A stretch of DNA of 22,988 bases, taken from NCBI GenBank assembly GCA_014240055.1, contig JAAZXP010000005.1, forward strand, positions 1 to 22,988, in the 5' to 3' direction. The stretch comes from Methanobacteriota archaeon (lineage in GTDB: Archaea > Thermoplasmatota > Poseidoniia > MGIII > CG-Epi1). Below are positions 1 to 7,417 of the stretch, piece after piece. The position numbers were made by a program, and so were the translations under genes. The notes under the pieces were generated by a model that did no database searches, had not been told where the DNA came from, and saw only the letters and a program-made list of their open reading frames with translations. The stretch's first letter is position 1; each line of letters opens with the position of its first letter.

Positions 1-207
1 GCTTCAAAACAAGATGGAGGCGGCAACAATTTGGCTAAATCGGGTATGTCTCTTCTATCTAGAGTCCAGCCTACTAAATTTATGGGCTTGAATATTCCCG
101 AGTATTTAGAATCTTATGGCGATTTTGTTAATCCGATATATGAGGATGACATACCTCTTATCGATAGTAACACACCTAGGTTATTATTAGACTTTAATCA
201 GCACTAA
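1..207 (+). CDS. C-terminal end of an unidentified protein (5' end outside window)
   Basis: An open frame runs from the first base to a TAA at 205-207 and gives the last 68 residues of a protein whose start lies left of the window. The peptide has a Gly/Asn-rich patch near its beginning (DGGGNN), then a segment with MGLNIPEYLESYGDF, and ends RLLLDFNQH. I recognise no family. The frame is convergent with the ABC ATPase on the other strand, and the two 3' ends overlap by 14 bases (194-207), a tight arrangement that fits the compact genome. The open frame alone is modest evidence at this length, but no competing gene occupies bases 1-193. Confidence 0.5.
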   Translation, partial: ASKQDGGGNNLAKSGMSLLSRVQPTKFMGLNIPEYLESYGDFVNPIYEDDIPLIDSNTPRLLLDFNQH

Positions 208-1312
208 CCATTGGCCGACTAGATCCGCATTCAGGGCACATTTGTATTTTTTCCTTCTTGTAATCATGTTTACAGGCTGGACAAATAGGAGATAAGACAA
301 GTTCGCTATTTTCTTCAATTTCCACTCTTTCATCTTCTACTCTTGAAAAACTAATTTCATTTTGTTCTGCAGCAGGTATTTCAAATCTACCTGAGCCTCC
401 AATTTGTGCTAAAAGATCTGGCGGTAGAGTTACAGTTCCCGTATCATCTATTATAATTTCTCGACTGTCATTTAGGTCTGAAATATCGACAGTATTTCCA
501 TGCTGTGCCACAAATCTCCCATCTCTTAATTCTAAAGATCGGTCTGCAAAGGCAGCTACTTCTCTGCTGTGTGTTACTATTAGAAATGCTACATCTTTTT
601 CTTCATGTAATTCTTTGAATAAACCAAGAACTTCTCTACTAGTTATTGGATCTAAGGCTCCAGTTGGCTCGTCTGCCAGAATCAGTTTTGGATTTGTAAT
701 TAGGGCTCTTGCAATCGCCACTCTTTGTTGTTCTCCCCCAGATAGTTCTTCAGGCATTCCATATGCTCTTTCTTTCATTTTGAGAAAGTCCAATAATTCC
801 ATTGCCTTTTCTTGAGCTGAACTAATCATTTCTCCTTGATGGACTAATGGCTGGGCAACATTATCTAATGCATTAAGATCAGGTAATAAATTAGACTCTT
901 GGAAAATGAAAGAAACGGTCTTTTGACGCATCTCAACAAGTTCAGAACCTTGCATCCGCGTAATGGCTTCTCCACCCATTATCACACCACCGGCCGACGG
1001 CTTCATCAATCCCCCTAGACATTTCAGTAGTGTAGATTTCCCTGAACCTGAAGGACCTACCACAGCTACAGCTTCACCCTTGTTAACGCTAACATGTAAT
1101 CCTCTTAGTGCTACTACGTTCCCTTCCAGGGCTTTAGATTCATACACGTGATATAATCCGTCTGCGTTTAGAATTATATTATCGTCTAATGAAATTGAGT
1201 TTTCTATTTGAGCTTTTTCAAATTCCTCATTAGCTTTCAGCACTTCTTCTTCAGTATTCCCAGTTTCTTTACCTTGACCAACTGTATGTTCGAAAGGTTT
1301 TTGTTTACTCAT
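194..1312 (-). CDS. ABC transporter ATP-binding protein with C-terminal zinc ribbon (MacB/LolD-like)
   Basis: This 372-residue protein is the second ATPase of the exporter operon. An acidic N-terminal extension of about 45 residues precedes a complete nucleotide-binding domain: Walker A GPSGSGKST (86-94), Q-loop FQES (137-140), signature LSGGEQQR (190-197), Walker B LILADE (210-215) and the switch His in VTHS (about 248). This pattern is that of the MacB/LolD/FtsE group, which powers FtsX-type permeases. After the ATPase domain comes a roughly 100-residue extension ending in a four-cysteine zinc ribbon (CPAC at 344-347, CPEC at 359-362), which is uncommon for this group. The ATG at 1312 overlaps the permease stop as TAATG, so translation is probably coupled. 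The transported substrate cannot be read from sequence. Confidence 0.88.
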   Translation of the reverse strand: MSKQKPFEHTVGQGKETGNTEEEVLKANEEFEKAQIENSISLDDNIILNADGLYHVYESKALEGNVVALRGLHVSVNKGEAVAVVGPSGSGKSTLLKCLGGLMKPSAGGVIMGGEAITRMQGSELVEMRQKTVSFIFQESNLLPDLNALDNVAQPLVHQGEMISSAQEKAMELLDFLKMKERAYGMPEELSGGEQQRVAIARALITNPKLILADEPTGALDPITSREVLGLFKELHEEKDVAFLIVTHSREVAAFADRSLELRDGRFVAQHGNTVDISDLNDSREIIIDDTGTVTLPPDLLAQIGGSGRFEIPAAEQNEISFSRVEDERVEIEENSELVLSPICPACKHDYKKEKIQMCPECGSSRPMVSAD

Positions 1313-4300
1313 TATTCCCCCTTTAATATCATTGCTAAATTCGCATTTAGTACTTTTCTAGTAGTTAATACTAGAGCAATTATTACGGCAATAAGAACTG
1401 AGATATTTACAATAATTATCTCTGCCCACGGCCATATTAATTCTCTATCTATAGGTGTTGCATTACCTAGGAATATTTGGAATATATAACCAAATACAAA
1501 GAAGAATCCATTGAAAGTTTGAGCAACCCCAATTCCTAGTAAAACACCAAGAGTCATACTTACAATAATTATTGATAAAATTTCAAAAAGGACTAATTTC
1601 CGAATTTGGTTTGGACTTGCCCCAATAGCTTGTAAGATGGCTAATTCTTTACTTCTTTGGTCTAAGACCAAAGAAAGAAATACGAATGCTGACGCTACAA
1701 CTGCAACTGAAGAAATCATAAATTGTAAGCTTAATAGTCCTTGAGTACCGAATATTAATCCTCCATTTGTTTCTACATCTTCATGTGAAGAAGCCCAGTC
1801 TTTTGAACTAAAAACAATTTCGTTGTTAGCCATTTCTCCTGAAATTTTACTTAAGGCCTTTTTGCAATCTTCATTACCTTGTTCACATAATTCGAAAAAC
1901 CAAATTGTTGAAACATACGCATCAGCTCTTTCATCACCAACTAGTTTTCTATGGGAGTTTTCTCCTATGAGTATAGCATTATTGGTATCTGTTGCAGAGA
2001 TTCCTGGAATCCATATGTGTTTTCCAAGATATTTAATTTGAGTTTCTCTTAATGTACTATTTGCATAGTCAATTTCAGGGAAAGGTTCACTACTCTGAAC
2101 TCCAAACCCAAATCTATTTTCTTCAGTGTTATCACTATCTATAGTTACATTAAAGTTAAGAGCATTTTCCACAAATGGTGGAATTTCTAATAATAAAGTA
2201 AAGTTATTACCGGCAGCGATTGGTTGTGTAATATTTCCAATAATACTTTCAACAGTTAAATTGTAGGTGATATTATCTAAATTATTTACAACAATCCAAG
2301 ACCCTGCAGTCAAGTTAGAGGTCCAGTTTTGTATTAATGAACCATTTGTTATGTTTAATTCATAGGTTTCAAACATATAATTTGGATTTATTCTAAAAGA
2401 GTATTCTGGATACTCGAGAGTGATTTTGTACTCAAACTCCGAATTAGTTACTTCATCATCACCATCAGGTAAATCAAGTAAGCTGATAGCACCTTCTCCA
2501 GCCGTGAAACCATCATTCGATAGTTTAGCCATGCTCCCATCAATATCTCTATCAGGTACGGATTGTTGATCCCAAATGAGTGTATTCTCTGAATTATCAA
2601 AAACAACGTATGTTGTCACAATTCCAGAGCTACCTTTTGTTGTGGGATATATTGTTCCGACGGAAGTACTTGACTTTATTTCCTTTACTTCATTATCATT
2701 TACTTTGTCAATTGCATCTCTTACAGCTATTTCAGCTTCTTCTCTTGAAATAGGATCTACAAATTGTACTTGTATATCTGCCCCAATATCCGCAGATGCA
2801 GTCCTTTCATCAACATCAGTTCCAGTGTAGCCTTGTATTGCAGCTAAAGTTACAATTGATAGTGTTAATAGCATAATAACAGATAATCTGTTTACAGTAT
2901 CGGATGATGTAGAATTAGTCAACCCTCTCCTAATATCTGATAAAAGTGGAGTTCTTCCAAATATTTTAATTAAAATTTCAGGCCCCTTAGCTCCAACTTT
3001 ACCCAGTATTATTGCGCCTCCTATCCATAACAAAAAGGGTGCAAATATGTTGAGAAGTCCACCAGTTATGAAGTTAGTGATAATTCCATCCTCTCCAATT
3101 GGCCCCCATCCTCCATTGTCTTCAATCCATATTTCTAGTGCTGCGAATCCTCCTATGATGAAAGATATAAGAGGAAGCCAAAAACGTGGTTGGTTTTGTT
3201 TTGTATTATTTTTAACTCCTTCTTCGATCTCTTGATCAAGGAATTCTTTAGCCTTTGTCCTTCCGTAATACCAAGCAATCCCAATTGTAGCCCCTATTGT
3301 GAAAATTAATGCAGCAATTCCCAGATTATTCCATCTGTATTCTGCCAAATCACTATTTCGTTCAAAGTCCATAAACCCAACTGCAGACAGTAAATCGGGA
3401 ACGATGCCAATTGAAAGGAAGTAACCTCCAATAAAAGCGATAGTACTAACAATAATTACTTCGGAAGTAAGCATTTTTCTTAATCCATCTTGAGTTCCTC
3501 CAATTACTCGATGTATTGCTATTTCTCTTCTTCTTTGTTCTAGAGATAATTGTAATCCGTATATCAGCACGGAGAAAGATAAGACTACAATTGGTATGGC
3601 TAGAATATAATTAAAAATTCCAACAAGGCCTAAGAATATATTTAGAAATACAATGCTCCCTCTAATTAAGTCAGTATAGATCAGTTCAACTTCTCCATCA
3701 GCATATCCTCCCCATGAATCTACGAGAGTTCCGTTTATTTCTGCGCGAGATCCTAAATATTGCGAATCCATAATAAAATAGTCTATAGTTTCATTTTCGG
3801 AGTTTACGAAATTTTTCAAATTAGTGACGTTACTGGTAAAACATTGTGCTTTTATTTTTCCGTCCTTACAATCTTTTTCACTTTGTGAACCACTTAAAAC
3901 ACCTATTTTATTTTCAGTAGTCAGGTTTTCTCTTGTTAGAGGTTCAGTTCCATTAGCGGCATACAATACAGTTATTCTTTTTTCCGTAACTTCTTTATAC
4001 AAATCATCCAAGTAATCTGCAGCAGCATCCGCAGTTTGTGAGGGTAATTTATCTCTGTCTAGAGCAAAGCCTAGATATCCATGGTCATAATCCATTAAAG
4101 TTCTTTTTTGGATATCACTTAGTAATTCTGCAGGTATAATTACAGGATCAAATAAGATGGTAGGATTTCCAGCACCTTTTTCTTGATAAATTGCTGCGAC
4201 TGTAAGATTTGTAACAGTCATATTAAGTCTACAATATTTGTGACCATTATCTACAGGTCCATATTCAATATTCTTAACATCACACCCTGGCATCTCTTCA

Positions 4301-5091
4301 GAGAACAATTTTACATCAGTAACATATGAAAATGTTACTGAATCTATAGTGTCATTTACTTCAACGCCAGCTTGACTAGCTAACTTTGAGGGAAGAATCA
4401 CAGCCCTCATTTCCGTTGCTTCACTTCCAGACTGAGGCCATTCTCCATACATTATATCTTTAGAATGCCTTTCTCCTAATTCCCCATTCCATATTCCATC
4501 TCCATAAAACCTTATTATTCTTTCGTCATTGATTGGAGGTCCAGATTCAAGAGCTTCAGGATAATCAAGACTGACGTTCGCCCAATTTCCAGCTCCTTCT
4601 ATACTTTCAACATTAAGGGGTTGGGGTGTTACAAAACCTTGATCAAAGAAACCATCAATACGGATTCCTTGTCTTCCGAATACAAGTCCACAATCCTCAA
4701 ATTCTTCTTTCTGTGTTAATTCATCACAAACGGATTGCCAAACTGCAGAATCATTTGTTCTTCCTAATAAATTATCTCCCGGGTCTTGGCGGAAATCTAT
4801 TTTTCCATCAAATAATAAATCATCAACACTATCTTTGAGTGCAGCCTTGGAAAGGCCACTTCCATAAGCGAAAACAGTAGTTATTACCAAGGTAGCCAAG
4901 AAAACGCCTGCGATTACAGCAATTGCTCTTTCTCTTCCTCTCCACGTTCTTCTGAGAACTATAGGAACGGAGGTTGGTAAATTTAGGAACCAATTTTTCA
5001 AATCTACAAGTTTATAGCTTAATTTATTTAGGCGAGTTTTTCTTACAAAACTAAAAAATAATAAATAAATTATTTCTAGTACACGGTTCAT
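1312..5091 (-). CDS. Large FtsX-type ABC transporter permease with duplicated core
   Basis: This 1259-residue membrane protein carries two FtsX-like permease cores. A first helix (about 55-77) is followed by a long extracytoplasmic region (about 80-475). Core 1 has helices near 478-512, 542-570 and 590-608, with the cytoplasmic segment EQRRREIAIHRVIGGT between them. Helices near 638-652, 674-697 and 737-752 lead into a second extracytoplasmic domain (about 760-1118). Core 2 has helices near 1122-1143, 1166-1192 and 1222-1243, with the matching segment DQRSKELAILQAIGAS. The REIAI..VIG/KELAI.QAIG motifs before the second core helix are typical of MacB/LolC-type permeases. Nine N-glycosylation sequons cluster at 913-983. 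The start overlaps the upstream ATPase stop by four bases (ATGA). It is probably a mechanotransmission-type exporter or lipoprotein/envelope transporter; the substrate is unknown. Confidence 0.88.
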   Translation of the reverse strand: MNRVLEIIYLLFFSFVRKTRLNKLSYKLVDLKNWFLNLPTSVPIVLRRTWRGRERAIAVIAGVFLATLVITTVFAYGSGLSKAALKDSVDDLLFDGKIDFRQDPGDNLLGRTNDSAVWQSVCDELTQKEEFEDCGLVFGRQGIRIDGFFDQGFVTPQPLNVESIEGAGNWANVSLDYPEALESGPPINDERIIRFYGDGIWNGELGERHSKDIMYGEWPQSGSEATEMRAVILPSKLASQAGVEVNDTIDSVTFSYVTDVKLFSEEMPGCDVKNIEYGPVDNGHKYCRLNMTVTNLTVAAIYQEKGAGNPTILFDPVIIPAELLSDIQKRTLMDYDHGYLGFALDRDKLPSQTADAAADYLDDLYKEVTEKRITVLYAANGTEPLTRENLTTENKIGVLSGSQSEKDCKDGKIKAQCFTSNVTNLKNFVNSENETIDYFIMDSQYLGSRAEINGTLVDSWGGYADGEVELIYTDLIRGSIVFLNIFLGLVGIFNYILAIPIVVLSFSVLIYGLQLSLEQRRREIAIHRVIGGTQDGLRKMLTSEVIIVSTIAFIGGYFLSIGIVPDLLSAVGFMDFERNSDLAEYRWNNLGIAALIFTIGATIGIAWYYGRTKAKEFLDQEIEEGVKNNTKQNQPRFWLPLISFIIGGFAALEIWIEDNGGWGPIGEDGIITNFITGGLLNIFAPFLLWIGGAIILGKVGAKGPEILIKIFGRTPLLSDIRRGLTNSTSSDTVNRLSVIMLLTLSIVTLAAIQGYTGTDVDERTASADIGADIQVQFVDPISREEAEIAVRDAIDKVNDNEVKEIKSSTSVGTIYPTTKGSSGIVTTYVVFDNSENTLIWDQQSVPDRDIDGSMAKLSNDGFTAGEGAISLLDLPDGDDEVTNSEFEYKITLEYPEYSFRINPNYMFETYELNITNGSLIQNWTSNLTAGSWIVVNNLDNITYNLTVESIIGNITQPIAAGNNFTLLLEIPPFVENALNFNVTIDSDNTEENRFGFGVQSSEPFPEIDYANSTLRETQIKYLGKHIWIPGISATDTNNAILIGENSHRKLVGDERADAYVSTIWFFELCEQGNEDCKKALSKISGEMANNEIVFSSKDWASSHEDVETNGGLIFGTQGLLSLQFMISSVAVVASAFVFLSLVLDQRSKELAILQAIGASPNQIRKLVLFEILSIIIVSMTLGVLLGIGVAQTFNGFFFVFGYIFQIFLGNATPIDRELIWPWAEIIIVNISVLIAVIIALVLTTRKVLNANLAMILKGE

Positions 5092-5816
5092 TCAGTTACC
5101 CCCCATGCTTCTTTGACGTTTGATGCAGCAGTAATGCCATCTCTCATTAGTAACATCCTATCAGCTTTTGTTGCAAGCATGGGATCATGCGTCACCATTA
5201 GTATAGAAATTGGATTTACAGGGTCGCTGCAAAGTTCTTTGAAGAGATTCAAAACATCTTCTCCACTTTTCACATCTAGATTTCCTGTCGGTTCATCAGC
5301 AAGTAAAAGAGGTCTCGAACCTGAGATGGCTCTTGCTACAGCAACTCTTTGCTGTTGCCCTCCAGATAATTGACCAGCTGGAAAATCTATACGGTCCTCT
5401 AATCCTACTTTGACTAGTGCCTCTATTGCCTTTTCATCAGCTTCTTCTTTTTTCATTCCTCTAATTTCAAGTGCTAATGCGACATTATCCTGAGCAGTTA
5501 GTTGTTCGAGTAAGTGAAAGTCTTGAAAAATCCATCCAACACCGTTTCTTCTTACATCAACAACACCACTAGGTTTCTTTTTGCCATAAGTATACTCCGA
5601 GCCAGAAGATTTCAGTTTGATTTTTCCTGAATCTGCTCGTAACAAGCCTCCTATTATGTTCAATAATGTAGATTTTCCACAACCAGAAGGTCCCATTAGA
5701 GCGACTAATTCGCCTTTCCTAAGTGACAGATTCACACCTTTCAAAACTTCTATTCTTGTGTTGAAAGTTTTTGATCCAAATCCCCGTTCCAGTTCTTGAA
5801 CTTCAAGCAATGCCAT
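5088..5816 (-). CDS. ABC transporter ATP-binding protein (LolD/MacB-like)
   Basis: This is a compact 242-residue ATPase and the first gene of the exporter operon. Walker A is GPSGCGKST (42-50), the Q-loop is IFQDFHLLEQLTAQDNV (from 96), the signature is LSGGQQQR (150-157), Walker B is LLLADE (170-175) and the H-loop is VTHD (His about 210). PTGNLD directly after Walker B and the FQDFHLL stretch are hallmarks of the LolD/MacB/FtsE group. It lacks the zinc-ribbon tail of the second ATPase in the operon, so the two ATPases may form a heterodimer on the duplicated permease. The ATG at 5816 lies about 30 bases behind a good TATA-like box, so the transcript is probably leaderless or nearly so. Confidence 0.9.
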   Translation of the reverse strand: MALLEVQELERGFGSKTFNTRIEVLKGVNLSLRKGELVALMGPSGCGKSTLLNIIGGLLRADSGKIKLKSSGSEYTYGKKKPSGVVDVRRNGVGWIFQDFHLLEQLTAQDNVALALEIRGMKKEEADEKAIEALVKVGLEDRIDFPAGQLSGGQQQRVAVARAISGSRPLLLADEPTGNLDVKSGEDVLNLFKELCSDPVNPISILMVTHDPMLATKADRMLLMRDGITAASNVKEAWGVTE

Positions 5817-5840
5817 ATTATTTCATCGGTTCGTATTGGT

Positions 5841-5850
5841 CTATATAAGT
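5841..5850 (-). promoter_or_regulatory. TATA-like promoter of the ABC exporter operon
   Basis: On the minus strand this reads acttatatag, preceded by A-rich sequence that could act as a BRE. Its centre is about 30 bases from the ATG at 5816, the distance expected for a leaderless or very short-leader archaeal transcript. The next two genes overlap, so this is the only apparent promoter for the operon. Confidence 0.55.
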
Positions 5851-5882
5851 TTTCTTAACTTAGTTCCTAAATTTTTTTACAA

Positions 5883-6626
5883 TTATGGCTTTATCCATTC
5901 GAGACTTATCCATCTTTTTTTGTAGGCGAGAACTATAGTTTTATTGACGCCATGACCTACTCTTACCATTCTTGTGATATCTAACCATGTAATTCCATCT
6001 TTTACAATGTGTATTAGCCAAGGGGCATGTGTTGATTCATGGTTGTAAACTCTGTAATGGGTACCAAATTTTAATCCTGAATTGATTTGGTATCCTTTGT
6101 CAATTAGCTCTTTTACTTCCGGATCTTTTATTATTATTTTTCCATCTTCCTTGAGTTTGGTATTAGGCCATTCAACTATTTTTGTAACATAATAAACTAC
6201 ATCTTCTTCAATGTCTATTATTGCTATTTGTATTCGTCTTTCTAATCCTCTATCTAATTCGTCAAAAATGTCCTTAAAATCAATCTCATTTTTAAAATTT
6301 TTGGCTAAAATTATTGCTGAGGATTGACCTTTTGTTGGTGTATTTCGATCATATAATCGAAGACCATACTCATCCACTTTGACCATTAATCCTCTTTCTT
6401 TTAAGTCTCTGTAAACAATGTGGGTTAAGTTTCCTTTTTTGAATTGACTAACTTCATCTTTAGTTAAGTTAATATCTTTCCTATAATTACAATATAGTGC
6501 TTCCTCTTTTCGCAATAATAGTTCACCTTTTGGTAAAGGAGTACCTGTTTTTCCCTTATTGTGTATTTGGGCTGCTAACTTTTGCTCTGTAATTATAATT
6601 CCATTTTCGTCGTTCTTATAACTCAT
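5883..6626 (-). CDS. endA: tRNA-splicing endonuclease EndA
   Basis: This 247-residue protein is the archaeal tRNA-intron endonuclease, which cuts the bulge-helix-bulge motif at both exon-intron borders. The C-terminal catalytic domain is clear: GLKFGTHYRVY followed by STHAPWLIH and GHGVNKTIVLAY. The catalytic triad aligns with Tyr194, His200 and Lys229, all present. The N-terminal half looks like a degenerate copy of the same fold (VYRDLKERGLMVK, then YGLRLYDR, then SSAIILAKN) with a Ser where the His would be. Length falls between the short homotetrameric type (about 180 residues) and the duplicated homodimeric type (about 300). The ATG at 6626 overlaps the upstream GINS stop codon (TGATG), so the two are an operon. 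Family assignment is firm; quaternary type is inference. Confidence 0.87.
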   Translation of the reverse strand: MSYKNDENGIIITEQKLAAQIHNKGKTGTPLPKGELLLRKEEALYCNYRKDINLTKDEVSQFKKGNLTHIVYRDLKERGLMVKVDEYGLRLYDRNTPTKGQSSAIILAKNFKNEIDFKDIFDELDRGLERRIQIAIIDIEEDVVYYVTKIVEWPNTKLKEDGKIIIKDPEVKELIDKGYQINSGLKFGTHYRVYNHESTHAPWLIHIVKDGITWLDITRMVRVGHGVNKTIVLAYKKRWISLEWIKP

Positions 6627-7339
6627 CAGTTAACCTCTTTCATGATTTCGACCTTCCCGGCATCTCTCAATATTTTAGCATTGTAAATTGGAATTTCAGT
6701 AATGTCTTCGTTTTTGAGAGTATAATTATTTGCATCCATTCCAGTAAATGTAGGTAAAGTCTCTAGAACTTTTACTTTGATATATTCGTCGTTATCAATA
6801 ACCTTTTCAGCTTCATTAATATTTGCTACAATAGCGTCAGATTTCGGAATTTCAGGTTTAGGAGTTTTAGGTTCTTGAATATCAGGCTTTGGAGTTTCAG
6901 CTTCCCGAATTTCGGTATTTTGGATTTCCGTTTCGATTTCTTCTTCATCGGCAGGTTCTATCTTTTTACTAAGAAGAGTATTCTTTCTATGCTGCTCTAT
7001 TACTCCACACAGGGCGACTAGATATTCCATTTCGGTTTTATGTGCATTTTCAGTGTCAGGGCTCTGCCCGTTCACTTTCTCACGGGCTAAGTCTGTCAGT
7101 TTTCTTTCTCTATGTTTATGGAGTTCAAGTTTCATATCCATAAATTTTCTAATATCTGCGTTTGCTTTCTCAAATCGGTTGATATCATCTTTTGCCCCTT
7201 CTATGACTTGTCTAATCTGGCTTTCTAACTTCTTCATTCTGTTATAAAATGATAAAGGTAATTTGGTTAATCTTCCTTCTCTTCTTTCTTTAAAAGTTTG
7301 GACTCTTAGATCTCTTAGAGTCATCAAATCGTCTACCAT
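6626..7339 (-). CDS. DNA replication GINS complex subunit (GINS15/51-type)
   Basis: This 237-residue protein resembles archaeal GINS15/51, a subunit of the CMG-like helicase complex that links MCM, GINS and the RecJ/GAN exonuclease at the fork. The N-terminal helical A-domain (about 1-125) contains RLTKLPLSFYNRMKKLE and basic helices. The C-terminal B-domain (about 185-237) reads YIKVKVLETLPTFTGMD, then Y.LKNEDITEIPIYNAKIL, matching the small beta domain with its conserved P..N.K.L. Between them lies a low-complexity linker rich in TPKP/EPK units (about 150-180). The frame is open to an ATG at 7384, but the ATG at 7339 is preferred because homologs begin just before this LRDLR segment and the longer version would run into the divergent promoter. 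Confidence 0.75.
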   Translation of the reverse strand: MVDDLMTLRDLRVQTFKERREGRLTKLPLSFYNRMKKLESQIRQVIEGAKDDINRFEKANADIRKFMDMKLELHKHRERKLTDLAREKVNGQSPDTENAHKTEMEYLVALCGVIEQHRKNTLLSKKIEPADEEEIETEIQNTEIREAETPKPDIQEPKTPKPEIPKSDAIVANINEAEKVIDNDEYIKVKVLETLPTFTGMDANNYTLKNEDITEIPIYNAKILRDAGKVEIMKEVN

Positions 7340-7387
7340 TATATTCGCATTAAAATGGTTGTTAAGAATGTTTCCCACAATCAAAAG

Positions 7388-7394
7388 CTTTTAA
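7388..7394 (+). promoter_or_regulatory. TATA-like promoter of the McrB/McrC-like operon
   Basis: The sequence cttttaa lies in the 78-base divergent gap between the GINS gene and the AAA+ gene. Its centre is about 27 bases before the ATG at 7418, the spacing of a leaderless archaeal gene. This supports the start at 7418 over the in-frame GTG at 7355, which lies upstream of the box. Confidence 0.5.
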
Positions 7395-7417
7395 CCAATA
7401 GTCTAAATGGATACCTA

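Noticed and set aside
2576..2830. Open frames on the plus strand inside the permease and other long genes
   Set aside because: They are antisense shadows of well-supported genes, have low-complexity Ser/Thr/Leu-rich products and no family features.
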